A DNA stretch of 64,000 nucleotides from Actinacidiphila guanduensis. Lineage in GTDB: Bacteria > Actinomycetota > Actinomycetes > Streptomycetales > Streptomycetaceae. The position numbers and the translations under genes are program-made. Below are positions 1 to 8,923 of the stretch, piece after piece. The stretch is from contig NZ_FNIE01000014.1 of the NCBI RefSeq assembly GCF_900103985.1, forward strand, positions 1 to 64,000. The letters run 5' to 3'. The notes under the pieces were generated by a model, which saw nothing but the letters and a program-made list of their open reading frames with translations, searched no databases and had not been told where the DNA came from. The first letter of the stretch is position 1. The number at the start of each line of letters is the position of its first letter.

Positions 1-455
1 GAGTGCGCCGAGGACGGCGAGGCCGTAGCCCGCCACGCCGAGCGGGGCGAGGCCGGGGCGGGTGCGGTCGCCGAGTGCCACCACGCCCACGATCGCCGGG
101 CCGAACGTCTCGCCGAGCACCATGGCCGCAGTGGCGATGGTCACCGAGCCGTGTTGCAGGGCCGAGGTGAGCAGCAGGAAGCCCGCGCCGCCGGCCAGCA
201 GCAGGGCGTACGTCGCCGGGTCGGTCACGATCGCGCCGGGCGACAGATGGGGGATGAGGCGTACCGCCAGCGTCACCACGCCGAAGCCCAGGCCCGCGCC
301 CAGCCCGAGAGCGGCCGACCGCACCCGAAGGCCCGGCAGCCGGCCCGCGGCCAGCCCCGCGACCAGTGTGAGACCGGCGGCGACGAGCGTGCCCCAGCGC
401 AGGGCGGGCGTCCCGGACCCGTGCCCCCCGCTGCCGGAGGCCGCCGCGAGCAGCC
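1..455 (-). pseudogene. EamA/DMT-family transporter remnant (C-terminal half)
   Basis: The minus-strand frame is open from about 455 to the left edge and reads as alternating hydrophobic segments of the drug/metabolite transporter (EamA) type. It contains stretches such as LVAAGLTLVAGLAAG, YALLLAGGAGFLLL and the late-helix motif TAAMVLGETFGPAIVGVVAL, with an acidic residue in a small-residue helix as is common in the second EamA repeat. About 150 residues are visible against roughly 280-300 for the family, so only the second half is here. The coding character stops near 455, where a plus-strand integrase fragment begins, so the N-terminal half seems to have been replaced. The C-terminus continues past the window. 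The family call rests on hydrophobicity and these motifs only; a fragment of another multi-pass carrier is possible. Confidence 0.55.
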
Positions 456-456
456 C

Positions 457-754
457 CACCCGGCACTTCAACACCCTGCTCCGCCGGGCCACGCTCCGCC
501 GCATCCTCTTCCACGACCGCCGGCGCTCGGCGGCAACCCTGCTCCTGGAGCAGGGCGTCGAACTGGTCGTCATCAAAGAGCTGTTGGGTCACGCTCACAT
601 CGGCGTGACCGCGACGGTGTACGCCCACGTCCGGCTCCGCCTCCAGCGCCACGCCATCGACCTCCTCGGCAACGCCCTCCGTAACCCCCACGAGTCCGCC
701 ACCCGACCCGACGAAGGCGGCGAACCACCACTTCGTGTAGCACCTGTCCACTGA
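457..754 (+). pseudogene. phage-type tyrosine integrase, C-terminal remnant
   Basis: From about 457 the plus frame reads TRHFNTLLRRATLRRILFHD, followed by RRRSAATLLLEQGVELV, KELLGHAHIGVTATVYAHV and a C-terminal tail ending at the TGA 752-754. This is the catalytic end of a Streptomyces-type tyrosine site-specific recombinase: the HxxR box (HDRR), the LLGHA box with the second His, and the nucleophile Tyr in TVYAHV are all kept. The core-binding domain, the first catalytic Arg and the N-terminal SAM-like domain are missing; about 98 residues remain of some 400. The same frame upstream of 457 is antisense to the EamA remnant and does not resemble integrase. The fragment cannot be active alone. 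It marks the end of an old integrative element whose other end is not visible here. Confidence 0.8.
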
Positions 755-786
755 CGTTGCCGTCAACTACTGCCGTCAGACACCCC

Positions 787-823
787 AGAGGCCCTGCCGG
801 AAGTCATTTCCGGCAGGGCCTCT
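787..823 (+). terminator. 16-bp stem hairpin after integrase remnant
   Basis: AGAGGCCCTGCCGGAA (787-802) and its exact complement TTCCGGCAGGGCCTCT (808-823) are separated by a 5-base loop. It lies 32 bases past the integrase stop. It probably terminates the integrase transcript and, since the stem is symmetric, could also stop the minus-strand immunity-gene transcript that ends at 959. No strong T-run follows, which is usual in this type of genome. Confidence 0.75.
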
Positions 824-958
824 ACGCACACTTCGCACGCCAAGACAGGTTCACCTCGTGCTCCCGTCACCGCCGAAGTACGTGCGCGTCGTCGCAGCCT
901 CAGGTCGTGAGCGAGGTAGGGGTGAGTGAAGAGTTGACCACGCCAACCGCGTGACCCG

Positions 959-1681
959 CTACTGTCCGCCCACCACACGATGTAGCCCGGATCCTCCGAA
1001 GCCCAACTCCTCCATCCGCGATTGGGCATCCAAAGCGAGCAGCCTGGTCCGCGCAAGGACGCTGACCTGGGGGACATCACCGTACCCCGGATTCAAAAAG
1101 CGCTCTACTGACAATGCATAGTCGTCAGATACCCACCACTGGGCAAGGCTGCCAGAGGCGACCAAATCCAACTGCAATGAACCGTCATCCAACAAGCCCA
1201 AGACTCTCTGCGGCTCACCTCTGAAAAGCGCAGCAAATCGCCACCCACGAAGCGAATTCCACATTGCAATATTTTCTACCATGTGTCCAACGCCATCGAA
1301 CAAGGGCCAAAAATCAAAGCCCCAGGAACTCCCAATCCGGCCAGAATCAGAGAGCGTCAGCGCACACTGAATTGCATTGTGTCGCGCCACCCGAACGACA
1401 TATTCATCCCCGGCTTGCCATGCCTGCAACCGTCCGGTAGAACCTAGTTCGAGCTGACCGGCAAGAGCTCCGTCGGGCACTGTGACTTTCATTCCACCAT
1501 ATACGCGGTTTACTTCACCGACTTGCGCAATGAGTGCTTCAACCTTCCTGGATCGAACCGGTTCCCCCAATCTCTCCACGTCGATAGAGAATTTTCGCTC
1601 CGCCTCTGCGCCTTCCTTCAATGATTCCATCTCAAGGAATCGCCTGGCCCTTGAGGACAACCCGGCACTATTATCCTCCAT
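959..1681 (-). CDS. probable immunity protein for the RHS deaminase toxin (unrecognised family)
   Basis: This 240-residue acidic-looking soluble protein has no signal peptide or membrane helix. It is rich in aromatic residues in its middle part (SSWGFDFWPLFDG, SLRGWRFAALF, LAQWWVSDDYALSVERF), and I do not recognise the family; no SUKH/SMI1-like motif was evident. It directly follows the toxin gene: the toxin stop is at 1684-1686 and the ATG at 1681 is preceded by AGGGG with a 5-base gap. A GTG at 1687 overlapping the toxin stop (GTGA) is the alternative start and would add two residues. Its base composition is clearly lower in GC than the toxin body, like the toxin tip. Position, coupling and matched composition make it the candidate immunity protein; that role is inferred, not read from a domain. 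Confidence 0.75.
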   Translation of the reverse strand: MEDNSAGLSSRARRFLEMESLKEGAEAERKFSIDVERLGEPVRSRKVEALIAQVGEVNRVYGGMKVTVPDGALAGQLELGSTGRLQAWQAGDEYVVRVARHNAIQCALTLSDSGRIGSSWGFDFWPLFDGVGHMVENIAMWNSLRGWRFAALFRGEPQRVLGLLDDGSLQLDLVASGSLAQWWVSDDYALSVERFLNPGYGDVPQVSVLARTRLLALDAQSRMEELGFGGSGLHRVVGGQ

Positions 1682-1683
1682 CT

Positions 1684-4600
1684 TCACCCCTGCGTATTAA
1701 GGTACGTGAACATCCGCTGGCATGCCGGACAGGGCAGCAGCTCTTCTCCATGCTCTGCGTAGTCATACCCCTGACTACCTCCAGCGATTTTTACCGCTGC
1801 TGGTTTAGCCCCTACGAGCGGCGCCCCTTGCTTCTCAAGGTCGCACAATGCTCCCACCTCTGCACAGCCGCCATGGTGACCGGTCTCTTCAACTGCTTCC
1901 CGAACCTTAGGGGTCAAGGTTGAAGGGTTGCGCGCGGAACTCACGCCGTACCCTTTTGCTCCATTCGTGGACGTGACTTCTGAAGCGACATTCGTCCTGC
2001 CGATGTTTGCGTCCGCAAGATCAAGCAATTCATCGCTGGGTCCCGTACCACAGTTGTGAACGAGTACCGGCGTGCCACCCGCCAGTACATAGTACGAGTG
2101 GAGACCCGCCACGGTGAGGTCGTAGGTGACCGCGGTGGTGTGGTAGTTGCGGACGGCGGTGACGGTGGCGTCGGTGCCGTTGGGTTCGCGGAGGTGGGTG
2201 CCGGGGGTGAGGTGGGAGGCGTCGACCCACTGGTGGGTGGTGGCGTTCCAGAAGGGGTGGTGCCAGGTCGTGGTGAGGGTGGCCGGCTTCGGCGCAGCAA
2301 CCGGGCCGGACTTCGTACGGTCCGGCTGGGGGCCTGCGGCCGGGGTGATGGTGAGCTGGGTGAAGTCGTGGTCGGTGGTGGTCCTGATGACCTTCTCCAC
2401 CGTGCGGGCCGCGGTCTGCCCGGTCTGCGGGTCGGTGGCCAGGACCTGCTGGCCGACCTCGACATCCGCGATGGGCTCGCTGGTGCCGTTCGCCTCCAGG
2501 ACCGGGGTGTCGCCGGTGAAGCTGTGCGGCCGCACCACGCAGGCGGCGGCGTCCTCGCCGAGGTCGGCCGCCTCCTTCTCGGCCATCTCCTCCCCGGCCT
2601 CGTAGGCCGCGATCTCCAACTCGTCCTCGCCGCCTGTGAAGACGAAGCCCGCCACCAGGGCCCCGGCCTTCGCGCATCCGCCGAGCGAGGGGTCGGAGAC
2701 GCAGCCGACGACGTCCGAAGCGCCGGAGGCGTGGTAGGCGATCTTGGCGCCCTTGGCGATGTCGCTGGTGAAGGAGCCCCACCGGGACTTCTTCTTCTTG
2801 GCCTTGGGCTTCGGCAGCGGGTGCGCCAGCTCGTACTGGTACGTGTAGTAGCTGACGGCCTGCTGGTACAGCAGCCTGTTCAGCTTCGCCGTCGCGTGGC
2901 CGTTGCTGTCGGTGTAGCCCTGGTCGTGGTACCAGTCGTGCATCCCCTGGACGTTGCCGAACCCGAGCCCGGTGACGTCGTCGTAGAGCATCGTGCCCGT
3001 CGGGTCCGAACCGGTGACCGGGTCGTTGCCCGCGTAGTCGTAGCCCCCCATCTGTGTGGGGTCATCGGCCTCGAAGACGGGGTCCACCGACAGGAACCGC
3101 CCGCTGGACGGGTCGTACTCCCGCGCCCCGAGGTTCTCCAGCCCGGTCGCCGCGTCCGGGGTGCCCCCCACGTAGCCGTCGTCCCCGCCCGGCCACACCG
3201 AGGGCGCCGTCCGCTCGCCACCGAAGGGGAGGTAGGAGCGCCGGGTGGCGGCCAGGGTCTGGTAGTCGATGGCGAGGGTGTCGGTGCCCTGGCGGTCCGG
3301 GATCAGGTACTGCACGTCGCCGCTGCTGGAGCGCTCCGCGATCGTGGTCCCGTCCAGGTCGTAGTAGCGGGTCGCGGTCAGCGCGTGTGTCGCGTTGTCC
3401 TCCACGACCTGCTGCCCGTCCAGGAACAGCGTCGTCTGGCCCGGATCGGTCCGCAGTACCAGGTTGCCGTCGGTGTCGTACAGGTATGTGGTGGTTCCGC
3501 CGGTCGCGGTGTCCGAGAGCGAGGCCAGCTTTCCCTGGTCGTTCCAGTCCATGGTCTGGGTGCCGGCCTGGGTGGTGACGCTCTTCTCGTCGCCGTCCTT
3601 GTCGTAGGTGTAGGAGGCGGTGTGCGCGGTGGCGTCCGGGCCGGAGGCCGTGGTCCCGTTCAAGGTGTGCGGCTGGTCGTCGGCCGAGCCCTGCGCAGGG
3701 TAGGTGTAGGTGGTCGTGGTGTCCCCGGCCACCTCACCGCTGGTGTCGTGGTCGGTCTGGGTGGCCCGGTTGCCGGCCGCGTCGTACGTCCAGGACTGCC
3801 AGTACGGCTGCGGGCCGCCGACGCTTGCGCTGTCCCCGGGTGCGGGGGTGGCGGCGCAGCCGTCGGTGGCGGTCCACGCCGCGTCCAGGCGGGTCGCGTA
3901 GTCGTAGTCGAAGCACTGCTGGTCGGTGACGGCGCCGCTGTTCTGCTTGTCGGTGGTGGAGGTGACCAGGCCGGCCCCGCCGGACACGGCTGCGTCCTGG
4001 TAGGAGTAGGAGGTGTTGTCGACGACGGTGGACGACGTGGCGGTGGTGGTCTGCGCGTTGGTCAGCCGCTGCGTCTGCTGGTCGTAGGTCAAGGCCAGCG
4101 CGGCCCAGTTGCCGGAGGTGCCCATGGTGTACTGCAGCGGCTTGCCGAACTCGTCGTAGCCGACCGCCGATACGTAGTCCCAGCCGATCGTGGTGCTGTC
4201 GCTGCCCGCGCTGATGGGCTGGCCGTACAGGTCGTAGTCGTAGAGGACCTGTTCGCCGGCGATGCCTCCCGCGGCCGCGTAGGAGCGGCTGGCCAGCAGC
4301 CCGCTGACGGCGGTGTAGGTGCGGCTGGTCACGTAGCCGCCGGAGGGTTCGAGCGCGGCGTCGGCTGCTGGGAGGTTGGCCAGGGTCTCCCGCTGGCTGC
4401 CGGGCAGCCCGAGCCCGTTGTAGTTGAGGACGGTGTTCGTCACCGACGGGCTGCTGGTGCCCTTCTGGTAGGAGGTCGTGGCGGTCGGCAGGCCCTTCTT
4501 GACGGTGTCGTACGTCCACGCGCCTGTCTCGTTCGCGGCCGAGGGCGCGGCGCCACCGGTGGTGTCGTAGCTGAAGGTCTTGCGGCCGTCGGCGTCGTAG

Positions 4601-7600
4601 GCGTAGGTGGCCTGGTGGCCGAGGGCGTCGGTGGTGGTGAGCAGCTGGCCGGCGGCGTCGTAGGTCGAGGTGGTGGTGCCCGCATCCGGGTCGGCTGCGG
4701 AGACCTGGTTGCCGAGCAGATCGAACGTCCATGACCACGTGTTGCCGGCCGCGTCGGTCTCGCCGGTGCGGTTGCCGCTCGCGTCGTAGGTGTAGCGGGT
4801 GGCGGAGTAGTCCGCGGCGGGGTCGTTCACCGGGTCGGCGGGCACACCGGAGTGGTACTGGTAGACGGCAGTGGTGTTGCCGCGGGCGTCGATGAAGGTG
4901 CTCTGCGCGACGCCGCCCTTGGGCGGGACGGTCGTGGTGACGTTGCCGCCGTAGCTGGTGGTGGTGCGCCAGGTCTCGGTGCCGAGCTTGTAGGAGATCG
5001 CGGCGGTCTGCCGGCCTGCCCCGTCGTAGAGGTAGCCGGTCGCGGACGGGATGTCGCTGGCCTGCGCCTGGACGAGGGTCGTGGAGACGGCGCTTCCGTT
5101 GTGGTATGGGTCGGTGGTGCTGGCCTGCCAGCCGTCGGTGTTGTAGACGGTGTCGGTGACGTTCCGGCCGCCGTCCTCGGTGGCGGTCTGCGTCTCGCGC
5201 TGCCGCAGCAGCGAGTCGTAGAGCACCTCGCTGGTGCGGTAGGTGTCATTGGCGTCGTTGTTCAGGGTCTGGGTGGTGACGAGGGAGGGCGCGCTGGCGG
5301 AGATGGTGTAGGTGTGCTTGTCGACCGCGGACGTGATGCCGGGTTTGAAGTCGGCGGTGGACCGGCCGAGGGCGTCGTACTGGTGCTTGGTGACGTAGCT
5401 CGCCGGGTCGGTGGACGTCAGGGGCAGATCCCGCAGCGGGTCGTACGTGGTCACCGTGGCAAGCGACTTCGGGTCGGTGACGCTGACCGAGGTCGGCGAC
5501 GCGCCGGTGGCCGGGGTGTAGTGGGTCGTGGTGGTGCGGTTGTCCGCGTCGGTGTCGGTCAGTGTGCGGCCGTACTCGTCGACGGTGCTGCTGGAGGTGG
5601 TCGTGAAGACCGGCGTGGAACCGCTGTAGGAGGACGCCTTCTGCGTCATCGTCGCCGTGCCCGAGGTGGGTGCGGCACCGAAGGTGGTGGAGCCGTCGTA
5701 GTAGGTACGCGTGTCGGAGACGGCGTCCCGCGGGAAGGAGGGCGTGGTGGAGCAGTCGACCGCGACGGTGGTGTTCTCGTCGGGTGCGTCCAGGATCCAG
5801 GCAGTGGTGTTGTCGGCGTAGGTGACGGTGGCGCACTGGTCGTCGGCCGCGGTGCTGACGTCGCCCAGGTCGTCGGTCTTGGTGACGCGGCCGTAGGAGT
5901 CGTGGGTGAAGTCGGTCTCCGTCTCACCGGTACGGCCGTCGGAGAACGGGGTGTAGACGCGTTCGCGGCTCTCCCCGGTGAGGTAGGCGTGCTGGGCCGG
6001 TAGGCCGCCGGTCAGCGTGTGGGTGGCGCGGGACGCGGACGTCCAGGGGTCGGTGATGGTGTCGGTGACGACCTTTCCGCTGCCCGTGCCGTCGTACCGG
6101 ATGGCCTCGTAGGGCAGTCCCGCGTACTGGTCGAGGTCGGTGACCGCCGGGTCGCCGCGGGAGTCGGTCACCGTCGCCGACCGCGTCCCGTTGTTCGGCA
6201 GGGTGTCGCCGTCCATGCCGCGGAAGTAGGTGTAGTCGGTCTCGGTGATCGGGTCGGGGGCCACGCCGGTGGTGACCTTCATGCCCTGGAAGCCGCGGAA
6301 GTCGTTCCAGGTGCGCTGCTTGGACGGGGTCAGGACGCTGTCGTCGTAGTGCCAGGCCGGCGTACCGATCGGCGTGTAATGCGTGGTGATGTCGTCGTTG
6401 ACGCCGCCGCCGGTCTTGTCCTGTTCCGTGACGGAGGTGACGACGTACTTGTTGAACCAGTCCTGGATGGGTTCGGTCTGGCCGCCCGGTGTCCAGTAGG
6501 CGGGGTAGCACAGCTTGGTGTTCTGGCTGGGGTCGGAAGGTGTCGCGCTGCCGCACGCCGCCGAGGAGTAGTCGACGCTGATGACTTCACCGGTCTCGGT
6601 GGTGATGGTGTCGAGGCGGTGCCGGGTGATCGGCGGGTATCCGTCGGTGACGTCCACGCGGTTGGCCAGCGGTCGCCCGGCAAGCGTCACTGGCGGCAGG
6701 GGGATCGAGGTCGTGGGCCCGGTGCCCTGGGCGTCCTCGCCAGTGCGCACGATGGTGGACAGCCACAGCGACGGTGTGGTCGAGTCCCCGGTCGGCGGGA
6801 AGGTGTGCGTGAACGCGTACTTGTCGACGTCGCTGAGCGTGCTGCCGTCCAGCGCCTGGGTCTGGATGCCGGTCAGCTCGTATGTCGACCAGAACGTGGG
6901 CGTGTTGACGGTGCAGGCCGCGTTCTGCGCGCACTGCAGGTCGTAGGGGACGTCCGGCCAGTCCTTGGCGGTGGACGAGCTCAGCGTCGAGGTGGCACAG
7001 CCGCTGCCGGAGGTGTCGCAGCGACCGCTGACGGTGAAGCTGACCCGGCCGGCCGGAGTCGTGCTGTAGACCTGTCCTGCGCGCTGCCCGTAGTCGATGC
7101 GGCTGAGGTAACCGCTGCGGGTGTAGGGCGTGTTGGCGGTGGTGCCCAGGTCCCGGGCGTAGTAGCCGGTGTCGTCGGTGTACCAGTACGACAACGCGTC
7201 CTGGTGAGAGTCCACCACGTAGTCGAGGTTCCAGCGGTATGCCTGCTGGCACCAGGAGTTCGCGAACGTCGCGTTGTAGCAGGGCTGTCCGGAGGCGGTG
7301 GCGTAGACCGGCTCGGTCCACACCGAGTTGGTGGTGGCGTCGCCTGAGGCGTAGCCGGGAAGCTGGTCGAGGCCGAAGTAGTACTGGGTGCCGTCGTCGC
7401 CGGTCACCACCCAGTACTCACCGTTGTGCGCGCCGTTGGAGGCGCCGGTCTCGTACTGGACCCGCTCGTTCGCGTCGTCCTGCGGCCGCCAGGTGCCGGT
7501 GGCGTCGTCCTTGATGAGGGTGGAGGATTTTCCGGCCAGCGAGAGCGTGAGCGTGTCGTCGTCCGACCAGCAGTTGTCCTGGGTCTTGGTGGCGCCTGCG

Positions 7601-8676
7601 GGGTTCTGGTCGCAGGACTGGTAGGAGCGCTCGATGAAGCCGGGGTCGTAGCCGAATCCGTCACCGATCGGCGATGCCTGGTTGTTGGTGGAGGAGGTCA
7701 GGCCGTCCTGGGACTGGGAGTTGTAGTCCAGTTCGACCTTGGGCGCGAGCCCGCCGGGCACGGTCGGCGTGACGATCGGGTACGACCAGGAGAAGGCGTC
7801 CGAACTGCCGCCGGCCTGCCAGGTCGAGGACGGCTGCAGCGAGGTCGCCGCGAAGTTGCCGCCGCCTCCGCCGGCCGAGGACACAGCGGCCACCACCGTG
7901 GTGGACGAGGCGGCCTCGAGCGGGATGTCGGAGGCGGTCAGCGTCTTCGCCGCGGCGTCCCCCTGCGACGCGACGGGCCGCTGTGTGCGGCATCCTGCCT
8001 TGTCCGGAGTGGTCAGGGCGCAGGCCGGCAGAGTGACCAGATGCAGCCGGGATGCCCAGTCGCCGCCGAACGCGTCCGCGAACCGGCTGTAGTCCAGGGT
8101 CGCTCCGACATCCGCACGGGTCTGGGAAGCACGGCCCTCTGCGGTGAGCGACAGCAGGACGCCGTTGACGCCCGCCGCCTGTGCCGAGGCGCGTGGCAGC
8201 ACCTTCACGGCGACCGTGGGAGGTGCCGTGAGCCGAGCAGCCGCGTGCTTCCCGGACGAGGACTTCCCGGCGGCGGGCTTCGGCGCGTCGGGCTTATCGG
8301 GGGCGCCGATCCACACCGGGAGCGAGCCGGCCCGCTGCGCAATCCCCAAGGAGTCCGCGTCGAGGGCGACTTCGGCGCTGCCGGACGGCCATACCGCCGC
8401 GCTCGGCCGGTAGCTGGGCATCGGCTTCGGCTTGGCGTACTTCGACACCACCGCGGTCACCGGGACCGACGTCGCCTTCGGCGGGGCCGGCGGCTTGCCG
8501 GGGGCCGACGCCTGCGCCGGAACCGCCTGAAGCAGCGCCGCGCACACCGCCAGAGCACCTGCCACAGCGGTGAACGCGCGCAGCGAGGACGCCCGCAGCG
8601 AGCGTGGCGTGCTTCCGGCCGACATCCTCGCCGTTCGTCGCCGGTGCCGTGCCCAGCCAGAAGCCACGTGCCCCAC
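1684..8676 (-). CDS. secreted RHS/YD-repeat polymorphic toxin with Hint domain and YwqJ-like deaminase tip
   Basis: A 2330-residue protein. The GTG start follows GAGGGTGAGG; an Arg-rich n-region and a hydrophobic segment (about residues 30-55, ending AQASA) form a Sec-type signal peptide. Next come a long beta-rich N-terminal region and many YD repeats (for example YDAAGNRATQTDHD), then the RHS-associated core around residues 1830-1960 (IPDRQGTDTLA, LPFGGER, ENLGAREYDPSSGRFLSVDP, YAGNDPV). A Hint/pretoxin-Hint domain spans about 2046-2209, starting at Cys in CVVRPHSFTGDTPV and ending VLVHNC, the usual autocleavage end. The last 121 residues carry GGCAEVGAL (C2271, E2273) and LLPCPACQRMF (C2316, C2319), the [H/C]xE and PCxxC zinc-site motifs of nucleic-acid deaminases, closest to the YwqJ-like group. 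The tip and the following gene are lower in GC than the body, as expected for exchanged toxin/immunity cassettes. The substrate is not known. Confidence 0.88.
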   Translation of the reverse strand: MGHVASGWARHRRRTARMSAGSTPRSLRASSLRAFTAVAGALAVCAALLQAVPAQASAPGKPPAPPKATSVPVTAVVSKYAKPKPMPSYRPSAAVWPSGSAEVALDADSLGIAQRAGSLPVWIGAPDKPDAPKPAAGKSSSGKHAAARLTAPPTVAVKVLPRASAQAAGVNGVLLSLTAEGRASQTRADVGATLDYSRFADAFGGDWASRLHLVTLPACALTTPDKAGCRTQRPVASQGDAAAKTLTASDIPLEAASSTTVVAAVSSAGGGGGNFAATSLQPSSTWQAGGSSDAFSWSYPIVTPTVPGGLAPKVELDYNSQSQDGLTSSTNNQASPIGDGFGYDPGFIERSYQSCDQNPAGATKTQDNCWSDDDTLTLSLAGKSSTLIKDDATGTWRPQDDANERVQYETGASNGAHNGEYWVVTGDDGTQYYFGLDQLPGYASGDATTNSVWTEPVYATASGQPCYNATFANSWCQQAYRWNLDYVVDSHQDALSYWYTDDTGYYARDLGTTANTPYTRSGYLSRIDYGQRAGQVYSTTPAGRVSFTVSGRCDTSGSGCATSTLSSSTAKDWPDVPYDLQCAQNAACTVNTPTFWSTYELTGIQTQALDGSTLSDVDKYAFTHTFPPTGDSTTPSLWLSTIVRTGEDAQGTGPTTSIPLPPVTLAGRPLANRVDVTDGYPPITRHRLDTITTETGEVISVDYSSAACGSATPSDPSQNTKLCYPAYWTPGGQTEPIQDWFNKYVVTSVTEQDKTGGGVNDDITTHYTPIGTPAWHYDDSVLTPSKQRTWNDFRGFQGMKVTTGVAPDPITETDYTYFRGMDGDTLPNNGTRSATVTDSRGDPAVTDLDQYAGLPYEAIRYDGTGSGKVVTDTITDPWTSASRATHTLTGGLPAQHAYLTGESRERVYTPFSDGRTGETETDFTHDSYGRVTKTDDLGDVSTAADDQCATVTYADNTTAWILDAPDENTTVAVDCSTTPSFPRDAVSDTRTYYDGSTTFGAAPTSGTATMTQKASSYSGSTPVFTTTSSSTVDEYGRTLTDTDADNRTTTTHYTPATGASPTSVSVTDPKSLATVTTYDPLRDLPLTSTDPASYVTKHQYDALGRSTADFKPGITSAVDKHTYTISASAPSLVTTQTLNNDANDTYRTSEVLYDSLLRQRETQTATEDGGRNVTDTVYNTDGWQASTTDPYHNGSAVSTTLVQAQASDIPSATGYLYDGAGRQTAAISYKLGTETWRTTTSYGGNVTTTVPPKGGVAQSTFIDARGNTTAVYQYHSGVPADPVNDPAADYSATRYTYDASGNRTGETDAAGNTWSWTFDLLGNQVSAADPDAGTTTSTYDAAGQLLTTTDALGHQATYAYDADGRKTFSYDTTGGAAPSAANETGAWTYDTVKKGLPTATTSYQKGTSSPSVTNTVLNYNGLGLPGSQRETLANLPAADAALEPSGGYVTSRTYTAVSGLLASRSYAAAGGIAGEQVLYDYDLYGQPISAGSDSTTIGWDYVSAVGYDEFGKPLQYTMGTSGNWAALALTYDQQTQRLTNAQTTTATSSTVVDNTSYSYQDAAVSGGAGLVTSTTDKQNSGAVTDQQCFDYDYATRLDAAWTATDGCAATPAPGDSASVGGPQPYWQSWTYDAAGNRATQTDHDTSGEVAGDTTTTYTYPAQGSADDQPHTLNGTTASGPDATAHTASYTYDKDGDEKSVTTQAGTQTMDWNDQGKLASLSDTATGGTTTYLYDTDGNLVLRTDPGQTTLFLDGQQVVEDNATHALTATRYYDLDGTTIAERSSSGDVQYLIPDRQGTDTLAIDYQTLAATRRSYLPFGGERTAPSVWPGGDDGYVGGTPDAATGLENLGAREYDPSSGRFLSVDPVFEADDPTQMGGYDYAGNDPVTGSDPTGTMLYDDVTGLGFGNVQGMHDWYHDQGYTDSNGHATAKLNRLLYQQAVSYYTYQYELAHPLPKPKAKKKKSRWGSFTSDIAKGAKIAYHASGASDVVGCVSDPSLGGCAKAGALVAGFVFTGGEDELEIAAYEAGEEMAEKEAADLGEDAAACVVRPHSFTGDTPVLEANGTSEPIADVEVGQQVLATDPQTGQTAARTVEKVIRTTTDHDFTQLTITPAAGPQPDRTKSGPVAAPKPATLTTTWHHPFWNATTHQWVDASHLTPGTHLREPNGTDATVTAVRNYHTTAVTYDLTVAGLHSYYVLAGGTPVLVHNCGTGPSDELLDLADANIGRTNVASEVTSTNGAKGYGVSSARNPSTLTPKVREAVEETGHHGGCAEVGALCDLEKQGAPLVGAKPAAVKIAGGSQGYDYAEHGEELLPCPACQRMFTYLNTQG

Positions 8677-8923
8677 CCCTCACCCTCGGTGACCGATCAC
8701 GTGACGGCACGCGATCATCCGCCGGGAAACTACCAACCCCCCTGACCTGCCTAACTCCCATTACCAACACATGACCCGATATTCACTTTTACTAATTCGA
8801 CACACTTCCCATACAACTGGGCGGAATCGCTGACTCCGCGTTATCACCCCCACTGGCATGGGCTTTTGTCCTCTTCTAGCGTCTGACCGGACCGGAATCA
8901 CCGGCCTTCGGACGGGAGATCAC
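8677..8923. promoter_or_regulatory. divergent promoter region between RHS toxin and LamG protein
   Basis: This stretch, and 8740-8850 in particular, is markedly AT-richer than the rest of the window. It separates the minus-strand toxin gene from the plus-strand LamG gene, so it must hold both promoters. No clean consensus hexamers or operator palindrome could be fixed by eye. Confidence 0.5.

Noticed and set aside
62..456. N-terminal part of the long plus frame leading into the integrase fragment
   Set aside because: It is antisense to the transporter remnant and has no integrase resemblance; only the part from about 457 is kept.
2056..4734. Plus-strand 892-codon open frame
   Set aside because: It is the mirror of the RHS gene. 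Its product is Val/Gly/Arg-rich without motifs, and the minus frame has clear YD repeats.
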